Source: CAUZIR01 sp034421295 (lineage in GTDB: Bacteria > Chloroflexota > Dehalococcoidia > Lucifugimonadales > UBA2962). Taken from it: DNA of 64,000 nucleotides. A model generated the notes under the pieces. It was not told where the DNA came from. It searched no databases and saw only the letters and a list, made by a program, of their open reading frames with translations. Location: contig DAOUKM010000017.1 in NCBI GenBank assembly GCA_034421295.1, positions 1-64,000 on the forward strand, given 5' to 3'. Of the stretch, positions 33,728 to 43,281 are shown in pieces; the stretch's first letter is position 1, and each line of letters starts with the position of its first letter. A program made the translations under genes and the position numbers.

Positions 33728-36196
33728 ATGACCAGCACCCGAAAGAGAACCCAGGTCTTTGACCACGCAGCGCTCGAGTCGAAGTGGCAGACCCGCTGGG
33801 CCGAATCGGGGATCGACGCGGTGCGCGACGATGACCCGCGGCCGAAGTGGTTTGAGCTCACGATGTATCCGTACCCGTCGGGCGACCTTCATATTGGTCA
33901 CTGGTACGCGATGGCCCCATCGGACACCCACGCCCGCTTCCGTCGCATGCAGGGCTACAACGTTCTGCACCCGATGGGCTTTGATGCCTTCGGCTTGCCT
34001 GCCGAGAACGCGGCCATCCAGCGCGGGATACACCCCTACGAGTGGACCATGTCCAACATCGAGAACATGCGCCGGCAATTGCGGTCCATGGGAACGATCT
34101 ACGACTGGGAACGAGAGGTGGTCACCTGCGATCCCGAGTACTACCGGTGGAACCAGTGGTTCTTCCTGAAATTCCTGGAAAACGACCTGGCCTACCAGGC
34201 CTACGCCCCGGCAAACTGGTGCCCTAGGGACAACACGGTGCTCGCCAACGAGCAGGTCCTCGACGGAAGGTGCGAGCGCTGCGGAACGGAGGTGACGCAG
34301 CGCGATCTCAACCAGTGGTTCTTCAGGATCACAAGGTACGCCGACGAACTGCTCGACCAGTCCCAAATCGACTGGCCCAACAAGATCAACGTCATGCAGA
34401 CGAACTGGATTGGACGCAGCACAGGGGTCAGGATCGGATTCGACATATCCCACCTTGGGCTGGAGCACGACAGGATCGAGACGTTCACCACCCGCATCGA
34501 CACCATCTTTGGCGTCACCTTTATAGTCCTCGCACCTGAACATCCCCTGGTAGACCAGATCACCACGCCAGGCAGGCGCGCGGAGGTTGACGCCTACGTC
34601 GAGCGTGCCAGACGGCAGAGCGAGATCGAGCGGCTCTCGGTCGACAAGCCCAAGACGGGCGTCTTTACCGGCGCCAGCTGCGTCAATCCGCTAAACGGGG
34701 AGAAGGTGCCCATACTGGTCGGCGACTACGTGCTGATCAGCTACGGCACCGGAATCGTCATGGGGGTGCCGGCCCACGACGAGAGGGACTTCGTCTTTGC
34801 CAAGGAGTACGACCTTCCCATTCGCGTGGTGGTCGCGCCGTCCGATTGGGATGGAGAGGAGCTTGATGACGCCTACGTCGACCCCGGCGTGCAGGTCAAC
34901 TCCGGTCAGTTCGACGGCCTGAGAAGCGAGGAGGGGATCGAGAGGATCGCCGACCATGTCGAGGCCAACGGGTGGGGGGCACGGTCCGTCGTATATCGGA
35001 TGCGCGACTGGCTGATCTCCCGCCAGCGGTACTGGGGCACCCCCATTCCGGTCATCTACTGCGACGAGTGCGGCACCGTGCCCGTGCCCGAGCGCGATCT
35101 GCCGGTGCTGCTGCCGCCGGACGCGGAGTTCCGGCCGACCGGCGAGTCGCCACTGGCCATGCACGAGAGATTCGTCAACGTGGACTGTCCGAGGTGCGCG
35201 GGCCCGGCGAGGCGCGAGACCGACACCATGGATACCTTCGTCGACTCGTCCTGGTACTTCCTGCGTTTTGCCAGCCCGCACTACAGCGAGGGGCCGTTCG
35301 ATCCGGCGGCGATAGCCGAGTGGAGGATGGTGGACCAGTACACCGGCGGCGCAGAGCACGCGGTGATGCACCTGCTCTACTCGCGATTTTTCGTCAGGGC
35401 CCTGCGTGACCTGGGTATGCTGGAACTCGATGAGCCGTTCGAGCGCCTGTTCAATCAGGGTCACATCACGCATTCGGGCGCACGAATGAGCAAGTCGCGC
35501 GGCAACGTCGTCGCTCCCGACGAATACGTAGAGAGGGTGGGCGCGGACGCCATCCGCTGTTACCTGATGTTCCTCGGCCCCTGGGACCAGGGCGGCGACT
35601 GGAGCGACTCGGGAATCGGGGGCATGTCCCGCTGGCTTGGGCGCCTGTGGGGCCTGTGCACGCTGGACGCTGCCGACCTGAGCGATTCGCCCGGCGACCC
35701 CGCCGCGGTTCGAGACCTGAACCGCGCCGTGCATAAGACCATCAGGTCGGTGACGGATGATCTTGACGCCTTTAAGTTCAACACCTCGATCGCGGCCCTG
35801 ATGAAGCTGACCAACTCGATGGCAGAGGCCTGGGAGGCGGGGAACCTGGATGGAGAGACCTGGAGAGGCGCCGTCGACAAACTGCTGCTGATGCTTGCGC
35901 CGATGGCGCCCCACATCTCGGACGAACTCTGGGAGCGTGTGGGCAACCCCTACTCGGTCCATACCCATGCCTGGCCCAGCTGGGACCCGGAACTGGCGGC
36001 CGACGAGGTGATCACACTCGTCGTTCAGGTCAACGGCAAGGTCAGGGACAAGATCGAGGCGCCGGCCGACATCACCGAGGACGCAGCCAAACAGATGGCC
36101 CTGGCCTCGAGCAGGGTGCTGACTCACACCGGGGGCAAGGCCGTCGCAAGGGTAATCTACGTGCCCGGCCGCCTGGTTAACGTGGTCGCGCGCTAG
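33728..36196 (+). CDS. leuS: Leucyl-tRNA synthetase
   Basis: An 822-residue class I aminoacyl-tRNA synthetase. HIGH is in SGDLHIGHWYAM (about residues 52-60). The zinc-like CPRD and CERCG segments follow, then the CP1 editing domain with TRIDTIFGVTF and GTGIVMGVPAHDERDF, which carries the conserved editing aspartate. KMSKS is intact in GARMSKSRGNVV (about 585), and VQVNGKVRDKIE ends the protein. The ATG is at 33728. The 140-bp leader has no T-box motif. Full length for a bacterial LeuRS. Confidence 0.97.
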   Translation: MTSTRKRTQVFDHAALESKWQTRWAESGIDAVRDDDPRPKWFELTMYPYPSGDLHIGHWYAMAPSDTHARFRRMQGYNVLHPMGFDAFGLPAENAAIQRGIHPYEWTMSNIENMRRQLRSMGTIYDWEREVVTCDPEYYRWNQWFFLKFLENDLAYQAYAPANWCPRDNTVLANEQVLDGRCERCGTEVTQRDLNQWFFRITRYADELLDQSQIDWPNKINVMQTNWIGRSTGVRIGFDISHLGLEHDRIETFTTRIDTIFGVTFIVLAPEHPLVDQITTPGRRAEVDAYVERARRQSEIERLSVDKPKTGVFTGASCVNPLNGEKVPILVGDYVLISYGTGIVMGVPAHDERDFVFAKEYDLPIRVVVAPSDWDGEELDDAYVDPGVQVNSGQFDGLRSEEGIERIADHVEANGWGARSVVYRMRDWLISRQRYWGTPIPVIYCDECGTVPVPERDLPVLLPPDAEFRPTGESPLAMHERFVNVDCPRCAGPARRETDTMDTFVDSSWYFLRFASPHYSEGPFDPAAIAEWRMVDQYTGGAEHAVMHLLYSRFFVRALRDLGMLELDEPFERLFNQGHITHSGARMSKSRGNVVAPDEYVERVGADAIRCYLMFLGPWDQGGDWSDSGIGGMSRWLGRLWGLCTLDAADLSDSPGDPAAVRDLNRAVHKTIRSVTDDLDAFKFNTSIAALMKLTNSMAEAWEAGNLDGETWRGAVDKLLLMLAPMAPHISDELWERVGNPYSVHTHAWPSWDPELAADEVITLVVQVNGKVRDKIEAPADITEDAAKQMALASSRVLTHTGGKAVARVIYVPGRLVNVVAR

Positions 36197-36233
36197 GCGA
36201 GGATCGCCGCACGCCCCGTGCGGATCCGGCGAC

Positions 36234-36851
36234 CTACTCTGTCAGGGCCGCCGCACCTCCGTATTCCAGCGCTGCATCGCCTAGCCAGAGCGCCGCATAC
36301 TCTGCGAAGCTGCGGCGAATTATCAGCTCGAACGACGGCGAACTGTCGACGCATCTGATCAACGCGCCCGCCTTGGCCACCAGGGTTTGCGCGCAGTCTC
36401 CGGGCCCGAATACCGCCGGATGGAGATCGAGCGGGCAGCCCTTGGCTAGGACGTCGCGGGCCCTGGGTCCGCTCAGCGCGATGGTTGTGTAGCCGCCGGA
36501 CAGGTCGGTCACGGAAGCGTGCACGCCCTCTAGGGACGCCTCCAGCGAGTCGATCAGCCAGGCCTGGACGTTGGGGGGCGTAACGATGAGCCACTCGTCG
36601 GGCCCCAGCCAGTGAGCGGCCAGGGAGTTCTTGTCGGCCGCCCGGTTCGGCTCCGTCGGCAGCTGCAGTCCCAGGGCCGACTCGGCCGCGGCCGCAAATC
36701 CTCCGTCCGCGGCGTCGCCTCGGAGGTTCAGGTACCCGAGGAACGGGCGCTCGACAATGAGGACCGCGGCGCCGCCCGCCCCGGTCCCGCCCTCAGTCGC
36801 GCCCAGAAGGTGACCCAGCGGGGATTGCCGTCCGGTCCCGTCAGTCGACAT
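36234..36851 (-). CDS. soxG: Sarcosine oxidase gamma subunit
   Basis: A 205-residue SoxG of heterotetrameric sarcosine oxidase. It has N-terminal SPLGHLLGATEGG, a GcvT-like fold, LGPDEWLIV, SVTDLSGGYTTIALSGPRAR and a basic RSFAEYAALWL C-terminal segment. Its start overlaps the soxA stop by 11 bases, so it is the last gene of the minus-strand soxB-D-A-G operon. It helps form the interface with the alpha subunit. Clear by context and pattern. Confidence 0.87.
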   Translation of the reverse strand: MSTDGTGRQSPLGHLLGATEGGTGAGGAAVLIVERPFLGYLNLRGDAADGGFAAAAESALGLQLPTEPNRAADKNSLAAHWLGPDEWLIVTPPNVQAWLIDSLEASLEGVHASVTDLSGGYTTIALSGPRARDVLAKGCPLDLHPAVFGPGDCAQTLVAKAGALIRCVDSSPSFELIIRRSFAEYAALWLGDAALEYGGAAALTE

Positions 36852-39849
36852 TCTGTCTTTGCCCCTCCTGATCGTAGAAGCAGGGACCCGTGATACGCGC
36901 CGGTATCGATCTTCCGCCCGCCAGAGGTACGTAGACCAGTTCGCCCTCCCGGGCCCTCCCGCCCTCGACTACCCCCAGTGCGATCGACCGCCCGAGGGTG
37001 GGGCTGTAGTAGCTGGAAGTGACGTGGCCCAGCATGGGAACCGGCTTGGGCGCGGAAGGATCGTCGACTATCTGCCCCCCATCCGGAAGGATCGCCTGGT
37101 CGTCCTCCGTGAGCAGGCCCACGAGCTGCTTGCGGTCTACCCTGGCCAGGTCCTGCATGGCGAGCGACCGCTTGCCGAGAAAATCCTTGCGCCTCGACAG
37201 CATGCGTCCGGCACCAACATCGACCGGCGTCATGGAGCCGTCCGTGTCCTGGCCCACGATCACGTAGCCCTTCTCCGCCCGCAAGACGTGCATCGCCTCC
37301 GTTCCGAACGGTGTAATCCCGAACTCCTGGCCGGCTTCCATGACCGCCTCCCAGACCCGCAGGCCGTAGTTGGCATTGACGTTTACCTCGAACGAAAGCT
37401 CTCCGGCGAAGCTGATTCGGAAGATGCGGGCGGGGACCTTGGCAAAGGTGCCGGAGCGGACCGACATGAATGGAAACGCCTCTGAGGACAGGTCCACGTC
37501 GCCGCAGAGTCTCTCCATCACCTTCCTGGTCAGCGGCCCGTTGATCGAGACGGTCGCCCAGTGGTCGGTTGCCGACGTCAGGTACACCCTGAGGTCCGGC
37601 CATTCCGTTTGCAGCCATCTCTCCAGCCATGCCATCACCGCCGCCGCTCCGGAGGTGGTGGTGTGCATCAGGAAGTGATCTTCGGCTAGCCGCGCTGTGA
37701 CCCCGTCGTCGAGCACCATGCCCTGCTCGTTCAGCATGAACCCGTACCGGCAGCGGCCTACGCCCAGCTGTTTCCAACCATTGATGTAGACGCGGTTGAG
37801 AAATCCCGCCGCGTCCGGTCCCCTTATGTCGATCTTGCCCAGGGTCGAAGCATCGAGCACCCCGACCGCAGATCGGACGGCGAGGCACTCTCGGCTTACG
37901 GCCTGGCGCATGGTCTCGCCGGGTCGCGGGTAATACCAGGGGCGCTTCCACTGGCCGACGTCCTCAAGCTTTGCCCCGGCCCGGATGTGCCACTCGTGCA
38001 TCGCGGTCTTCCGGACCGGATCGAACAGCGGGCCGATGTCGCGACCGGCCATGGCGCCGAATGTCACCGGAGTGTAAGGCTGTCTGAAGGTGGTGATACC
38101 CACGTCTCCGACGGGCTGGCCGAGGATCGTGGCGATCACTCCGGCCCCGTTAACCGTGCCGGTCCGTCCCTGGTCCGTTCCCATACCCAGGGTGGTGTAC
38201 CGCTTCACGTGCTCGATCATCTGGTAGCCCTCGCGGGTGGAGGTGGCTACGTCGGCAACGGTTACGTCCGTCTGCAGGTCGACGAAGCTCTTGCTGTTTC
38301 TTGAGGGCGGGGCCTTTCCCGGCACGATCCAGCAAGGGTCGGTGGGGAATTCGGCACCATCGGCGACGTCGATGGCGGGAGAGGAGGGCAGGCCGTCGCC
38401 GAATCCCGCCGCTCCGACCGCGGCCGCTCCAGCGGCGAGGCCCTGCGCCAGGCACTCTCCAAGGCTGAAGGCGCCGTTGCAGGAACCGGCAGAGCGCTCC
38501 GGCTGGACGGGTGGTCCCGGTACAAAGCATGAGCGCTCGTCGTCGAACCGGGGCCGTGCCCCGGATTGAGAGTGCAGGTTAAGCGTCGGGTTCCAGCCCC
38601 CCGAGGTGGCCACGAGGTCGCACTCAAGCGTTCGTGGCCTTCCTGCGATCGAACCACTGGAGACACCGCTAACCTCCACGGCCCTTACCCCCCTGCCGCC
38701 TCGAACATCGACCAGCACGTGGCCTGCCAGCACCTCGATCCCCATCGCGCCAGCCCTGCGAGGCAGGTCACCCCGAACCTCCGGCCTGGTGTCGACAACC
38801 GCCCGCACGTCGACGCCGGCGTCGGCAAGGTCGAGCGCGGCGCGGTACGCGCTGTCGTTGTTGGTGAACACCACGGCCCTCCGTCCCGGCGCCACGCCGT
38901 ATCTGTTCACATAGGTCGAGGCCGCCGAGGCAAGCATCACGCCCGGGCGATCGTTGTTTGCAAACACCAGGGGTCTTTCCATCGCCCCGGTCGCGAGCAC
39001 TACCTGGTTTGCCCTGATGCGCCAGATGCGCTGGCGCGGGACGTATCCGCCGGTCGGCCCCAGGTGATCGGTGACCCTCTCGAGCACCGCCACGAAGTTG
39101 TGATCGTAGTACCCGAACGCCGTGCTGCGGGCCAGGAGACGAACCTCCTTCATAGACCTCAGCTCGCCGGTGGCCGACTCAAGCCACTGAGCGGCCGAGG
39201 CGTCTCCCACGCGGTCCCGGCTGGCCAGCAGGCTGCCGCCGAACTCCTGTTGCTCGTCGACCACGATCACCCTGGCGCCGGTTCGGCCGGCCTCAAGGGC
39301 CGCGGAGAGGCCGGCCGGCCCCGATCCGACCACCAGGACGTCGCAGTGCCCGTGCGTCTTGTCGTAGCGATCGGCGTCCGATTCGCCCGGGGCAACGCCC
39401 AGACCCCCTGCCGCCCGCAGCACCTTCTCGTAGAGGGGCCACATCGCCCTGGGCCACATGAATGTTTTGTAGTAGAAACCGGGGGGAAGGAAGCGGGCGA
39501 TGAGGCCGTTCACGGCCCGGACGTCGAAGCCGACCGACGGCCAGCAGTTCACGCTCGCGGCCTCCAGGCCGTCGTAGATCTCGATCTGGGTGGCGACGTA
39601 ATTGGGGAGCGTTCGGGCCCCGGTTTCCAGCTGCACCAGGGCGTTCGGCTCGTCTACCCCGCTGCCGAAGATGCCGCGGGGCCGGTGGTACTTGAAGCTG
39701 CGGGCCACGAGACGAACGTCGTTGGCCAGCAGGGCGGATGCCAGCGTGTCGCCGCGATAGCCCTCATACCTGGCGCCGTTGAACGTGAACTCGACCGGCC
39801 GGTCGCGCTCTATGCGCCCGCCGCTGGACAGCCTGCTGGGCTGGGTCAA
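36841..39849 (-). CDS. soxA: Sarcosine oxidase alpha subunit
   Basis: The 1002-residue alpha subunit oxidises sarcosine with NAD-bound and folate-linked domains: formaldehyde from sarcosine is transferred to tetrahydrofolate. The N-terminus has a ferredoxin-like region (FNGARYEGYRGDTLASALLA). The central Rossmann fold has VVGSGPAGLSAALEAGRTGA and FTNNDSAYRAALDLADAGVD. The C-terminal third is GcvT-like aminomethyltransferase (RAEKGYVIVGQDTDGS, FLGKRSL). It overlaps soxD by four bases and soxG by 11. Length matches the family. Confidence 0.93.
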   Translation of the reverse strand: MTQPSRLSSGGRIERDRPVEFTFNGARYEGYRGDTLASALLANDVRLVARSFKYHRPRGIFGSGVDEPNALVQLETGARTLPNYVATQIEIYDGLEAASVNCWPSVGFDVRAVNGLIARFLPPGFYYKTFMWPRAMWPLYEKVLRAAGGLGVAPGESDADRYDKTHGHCDVLVVGSGPAGLSAALEAGRTGARVIVVDEQQEFGGSLLASRDRVGDASAAQWLESATGELRSMKEVRLLARSTAFGYYDHNFVAVLERVTDHLGPTGGYVPRQRIWRIRANQVVLATGAMERPLVFANNDRPGVMLASAASTYVNRYGVAPGRRAVVFTNNDSAYRAALDLADAGVDVRAVVDTRPEVRGDLPRRAGAMGIEVLAGHVLVDVRGGRGVRAVEVSGVSSGSIAGRPRTLECDLVATSGGWNPTLNLHSQSGARPRFDDERSCFVPGPPVQPERSAGSCNGAFSLGECLAQGLAAGAAAVGAAGFGDGLPSSPAIDVADGAEFPTDPCWIVPGKAPPSRNSKSFVDLQTDVTVADVATSTREGYQMIEHVKRYTTLGMGTDQGRTGTVNGAGVIATILGQPVGDVGITTFRQPYTPVTFGAMAGRDIGPLFDPVRKTAMHEWHIRAGAKLEDVGQWKRPWYYPRPGETMRQAVSRECLAVRSAVGVLDASTLGKIDIRGPDAAGFLNRVYINGWKQLGVGRCRYGFMLNEQGMVLDDGVTARLAEDHFLMHTTTSGAAAVMAWLERWLQTEWPDLRVYLTSATDHWATVSINGPLTRKVMERLCGDVDLSSEAFPFMSVRSGTFAKVPARIFRISFAGELSFEVNVNANYGLRVWEAVMEAGQEFGITPFGTEAMHVLRAEKGYVIVGQDTDGSMTPVDVGAGRMLSRRKDFLGKRSLAMQDLARVDRKQLVGLLTEDDQAILPDGGQIVDDPSAPKPVPMLGHVTSSYYSPTLGRSIALGVVEGGRAREGELVYVPLAGGRSIPARITGPCFYDQEGQRQNVD

Positions 39850-40127
39850 TCGTCACCTCGCGCAGGTCTTTCCCCGATGCGGTAGACCTCCTTGACGTCG
39901 TAGGTGACGGTATCGCGCCTGACGTTGAACCAGCGCCTGCACCCGGCTGCGTGACACCACTGCTCCAGGTGGTCGCCCCTGGTATTGTCCCGGTAGAACA
40001 GGTAGCTGGCCCACTCTTCGTCGCTAACGGCCTCGGGAGGCTCAGGGCGGGTGATGTGTGCCTGGCCGCCGTAGTCGAACTCGGACTCGTCTCTCGGTCC
40101 GCACCAGGGGCAGCTTATGAGCAGCAT
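39846..40127 (-). CDS. soxD: Sarcosine oxidase delta subunit
   Basis: The 93-residue delta subunit, a zinc-binding clamp. Ligands are visible as CPWCG near the N-terminus and WCHAAGCRRWF at about residues 57-67, with D-Y-G-G and a YRIGERP tail typical of SoxD. The start ATG 40127 lies 24 bp after soxB; the end overlaps soxA. No activity of its own is expected. Confidence 0.92.
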   Translation of the reverse strand: MLLISCPWCGPRDESEFDYGGQAHITRPEPPEAVSDEEWASYLFYRDNTRGDHLEQWCHAAGCRRWFNVRRDTVTYDVKEVYRIGERPARGDD

Positions 40128-40150
40128 CTTTCGCGAGTCCCGCCTCTGAG

Positions 40151-41398
40151 CTAGTGGGCGACGCCGGCCGCCCCGTGTTCGTCGATGAGGTGTCCGGTCC
40201 TGAACCGGTCCAGGGAAAATGGTGCGGCCAGCTCATGGGTGTTTCCGGTCGCCAGCTGGTGGGCGAAGACCCATCCTGAGCCCGGGGTCGCCTTGTATCC
40301 GCCGGTTCCCCATCCGCAGTTGAAGTAGAGGCCTTCGACGGGGGTCGCCCCTATGACCGGGCATGCGTCGGGACACACGTCCACGATGCCGCCCCACTGG
40401 CGCATCATGCGCAGCCTGCTGAAGATCGGGAACAGCTCGACCAGGGCGGAGATGGCGTGCTCTGGAATGCCGAAGCTGCCCCGCTGTCCGTAGCCGTTGT
40501 ACGAGTCGAGCCCCGCCCCGGCCAGGAGCTCCCCGCGATCGGTCTGACTGACGTAGGCGTGGACGGCGTTCGACATCACGACCGTATGGAGTACAGGCTT
40601 GACGGGCTCGCTCACCCAGGCCTGAAGGGGATGGCTCTCTATGGGAAGGCGAAATCCCGCAAGGCCCGCCAGCACCCCGGAGTTGCCCGCGGTGGCCACA
40701 CCGATCCTCTTTGCACCGATCGGTCCCCTTGAGGTCTCCACGCCAGTCACGCGGCCGTTTTGCCGGCGGAACCCTGTGACCTCGCACCGCTGTATCACGT
40801 CCACGCCGCGCGCGTCCGCCGCCCGGGCGAATCCCCAGGCGACGGCATCGTGTCTGGCGGTTCCTCCCCTAGGCTGGTATGAGGCTCCCAGGACCGGGTA
40901 CCGAGCGTCGCTCGAGATATTGATGATCGGCACGATCTCCTTGATCTCCCGCGGGGTCAGGAGCTCGCTGTCGATGCCGTTGAGGCGGTTGGCGTTAACG
41001 CGCCGGGCGATGTCGCGCATCTCCTGCAGACTGTGTCCCAGGCTGACCAGCCCGCGCTTGCTGTACATCAGGTTGAAGTTGAGGTCGCGGCTCAGACCTT
41101 CCCACAGCTTCAGGGAGAACTCGTACAGCTGGGCAGCCTCGTCCCACAGGTAGTTGGAGCGGACGACCTCGGTGTTCCTGCCCGTGTTCCCACCGCCAAC
41201 GTAGCCCTTCTCAAGCACCGCCACGTCCGTGATGCCATGCTCTTTGGCCAGGTAATACGCGGTTGCCAGGCCGTGCCCGCCCCCGCCGACTATAACGACC
41301 TCGTACTCGCTCCTGGGCTCGGGGTGACGCCACGCCCTCGGCCACTTCTCGTTGTGGCTTAGTCCATTGAAAACAAGGCTGAAGAGAGAGTACTTCAC
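40151..41398 (-). CDS. soxB: Sarcosine oxidase beta subunit
   Basis: The 415-residue flavoprotein beta subunit, the oxidising core. It has VKYSLFSLVFNGLSHNEKW, the FAD motif VVIVGGGGHGLATAYYL, GGGNTGRNTEVVRSNYLWDE and C-terminal YFNCGWGTGGYKATPGSG. GTG 41398 is chosen because the family starts exactly there and GAGG lies upstream; the extra 36 codons to 41506 run into the leuB leader. First gene of the soxB-D-A-G operon. The gene set has no serine hydroxymethyltransferase or formyl-THF genes attached. Confidence 0.93.
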   Translation of the reverse strand: MKYSLFSLVFNGLSHNEKWPRAWRHPEPRSEYEVVIVGGGGHGLATAYYLAKEHGITDVAVLEKGYVGGGNTGRNTEVVRSNYLWDEAAQLYEFSLKLWEGLSRDLNFNLMYSKRGLVSLGHSLQEMRDIARRVNANRLNGIDSELLTPREIKEIVPIINISSDARYPVLGASYQPRGGTARHDAVAWGFARAADARGVDVIQRCEVTGFRRQNGRVTGVETSRGPIGAKRIGVATAGNSGVLAGLAGFRLPIESHPLQAWVSEPVKPVLHTVVMSNAVHAYVSQTDRGELLAGAGLDSYNGYGQRGSFGIPEHAISALVELFPIFSRLRMMRQWGGIVDVCPDACPVIGATPVEGLYFNCGWGTGGYKATPGSGWVFAHQLATGNTHELAAPFSLDRFRTGHLIDEHGAAGVAH

Positions 41399-41524
41399 GG
41401 GGCCTCGAAAGAGCGGTCGCAGGGGGTTGTACCTATCATAGTGCACCGTGCCGGTGCCGGCTCTAGGCGCCGCAATATAATACTGGGCTGGATCTTCCAC
41501 ACCCACCTATTGGAGCTAACAGAG

Positions 41525-42619
41525 GTGAATTTCACAGTAGCCGTCTTGCCCGGCGACGGCGTCGGCCCCGAGGTTATCGCTGAGGCGGTCAGGGTCATGG
41601 AGTCGGTAGGAAGCCGCTTCGGCCACGAGTTCGAGGTGGTCTCGGGTCCGATCGGCGGCAACGCAATCGATGCCCACGGCACGGCGCTCCCGGAGGAGAC
41701 GGTCTCGACGTGCAGCGGTGCCGACGCCATCCTCTTCGGTGCCGTCGGCGGACCGAAGTGGGACGATGCGCGGGCCGCAACCAGGCCGGAGGACGGGATA
41801 CTGGCCATTCGCAAGCAGATGGGCCTGTTCGCCAACATCAGGCCGGTCAAGGCCTACGAGTCCCTTCTAGGCGCGAGCCCCCTCAGGAGAGACCTCCTTC
41901 ATGGGGTGGACATGGTGATAGTGCGCGAGCTGACCGGAGGGCTGTACTTCGCCAGGCCCAAGAGGCGCTGGAGCACGGCGACCGGCCGCCGTGGCGTCGA
42001 CACGCTGCGGTACACGGAACGGGAGATTGTGCGCATACTCAGGGTCGCGTTCGAACTGGCCCGCGGGCGCCGCGGGAAGGTGACTTCGGTGGACAAGTTC
42101 AACGTTCTGGAGACCGGCCGCCTATGGCGGGAGCTGGCCACGGAGGTGGCCCAGGGCTATCCCGACGTCGAGCTGGAGCACATGCTGGTCGACAATGCCG
42201 CCATGCAGATGGTCAGGTCACCCTCCCAGTTCGATGTGCTCGTTGCCGAGAACACCTTCGGGGACATTCTCTCCGACGAGGCGTCGGTGATCACCGGGTC
42301 CATGGGAATGCTGCCCTCGGCCAGCCTCGCCGGTCCGCTTGGCGAAGGTGCGCCCAGGGGACGGGTGAGCCTCTACGAGCCGATTCATGGGAGCGCTCCG
42401 GACATCGCCGGCAGGGGCATGGCCAACCCGATCGCAGCGATCCTGAGCATGGCGATGATGCTGAGGCTGTCGCTCGGCCTGCCTGAGGAGGCGTCGGCGG
42501 TGGAGGCTGCCGTGGACGGCGTACTGGCAGAAGGTTACAGGACCGCCGACATCGCCTCCGACGGTGGGGCGGCCGTGTCCACGGCCGAGATGGGAAGGGT
42601 GATAGCCGGATCCCTGTAG
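41525..42619 (+). CDS. leuB: 3-isopropylmalate dehydrogenase
   Basis: A 364-residue beta-decarboxylating dehydrogenase of leucine biosynthesis. It has LPGDGVGPEV, the substrate loop (RKQMGLFANIRPVK), VTSVDKFNVLETGRLWRE with the catalytic lysine, LVDNAAMQMV, and the metal/NAD part DILSDEASVITGSMGMLPSA with YEPIHGSAPDIAG. GTG 41525 follows GGAG at 41513; the longer frame to 41441 is unlikely. Other leu genes are not in the window. It is divergent from the sox operon. Confidence 0.95.
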   Translation: MNFTVAVLPGDGVGPEVIAEAVRVMESVGSRFGHEFEVVSGPIGGNAIDAHGTALPEETVSTCSGADAILFGAVGGPKWDDARAATRPEDGILAIRKQMGLFANIRPVKAYESLLGASPLRRDLLHGVDMVIVRELTGGLYFARPKRRWSTATGRRGVDTLRYTEREIVRILRVAFELARGRRGKVTSVDKFNVLETGRLWRELATEVAQGYPDVELEHMLVDNAAMQMVRSPSQFDVLVAENTFGDILSDEASVITGSMGMLPSASLAGPLGEGAPRGRVSLYEPIHGSAPDIAGRGMANPIAAILSMAMMLRLSLGLPEEASAVEAAVDGVLAEGYRTADIASDGGAAVSTAEMGRVIAGSL

Positions 42620-42681
42620 CGGCCGCCAGGGCCGTCCCGGGTCGGAGAGTCCAATCGCCGCGGCCGTTTCCGGCAGGCGGC

Positions 42682-43155
42682 CTACTTGACGCTGCGCGGG
42701 CCTCCCATCCCGAGAATGGTCTTCCATTCGTCCTCGGTTACGGGGGAGACGGACAGGCGCGAGAGCTTTACCAGCGCCATTTGCGATAGCTCGGGAGTCG
42801 CCTTGATCTGCTGGAGGCTGACCGGGGCGCTCATGTCCGAGTCTGCCCTTATGTCGACCATGTACCAGACCGGCTTTTCGGGCGTGCTCTTGGGATCGGG
42901 GTGCTCTGAGGCCGGATCCCAGGCCGTGTGGTCCGGGTAGGCTTCCTTGACCACGACCGCTGTGCCGACCACCGCCGGGGGCTTGCACTGGGAGTGGTAG
43001 AACAGTATGCCGTCTCCGACCTTCATGGCCTGCATGTTGTTGCGGGCGGCGTAGTTGCGCACTCCGTCCCACTCGGCCGTCATGTCCTCCTCTCCCTTCA
43101 GGTCATCGAAGGAGTAGGCCGAGGGCTCGGACTTCATCAGCCAGTAGCTTGCCAT
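42682..43155 (-). CDS. EVE-domain protein
   Basis: A 157-residue EVE (PUA-like) domain protein. It has YWLMKSEPSAYSFDDL, WDGVRNYAARNNMQAMKVGD, FYHSQCKPPAVVG and WYMVDIRADS. This fold binds modified bases (such as 5-methylcytosine or RNA) in several systems. As a single-domain gene without a neighbouring nuclease or methyltransferase, it is more likely a housekeeping RNA-related protein than a defence protein. The start ATG 43155 is clear. The biological role is uncertain. Confidence 0.9.
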   Translation of the reverse strand: MASYWLMKSEPSAYSFDDLKGEEDMTAEWDGVRNYAARNNMQAMKVGDGILFYHSQCKPPAVVGTAVVVKEAYPDHTAWDPASEHPDPKSTPEKPVWYMVDIRADSDMSAPVSLQQIKATPELSQMALVKLSRLSVSPVTEDEWKTILGMGGPRSVK

Positions 43156-43281
43156 TCTCGGATCCCTCCTGGCGCCAGAGGCGGGGGCCCGGCGCGATAT
43201 GGCCGAGGTTATGTTGGCCCCGGTCGTGTGTCAACGGAGCTCGCCTTTCGCCGTCGGCCCGTGGCCGAGCGCAGCGACCCG

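Noticed and set aside
42682..43155. EVE protein as a defence component
   Set aside because: It stands alone between leuB and a dehydrogenase gene, with no nuclease, methyltransferase or McrB-like gene nearby.
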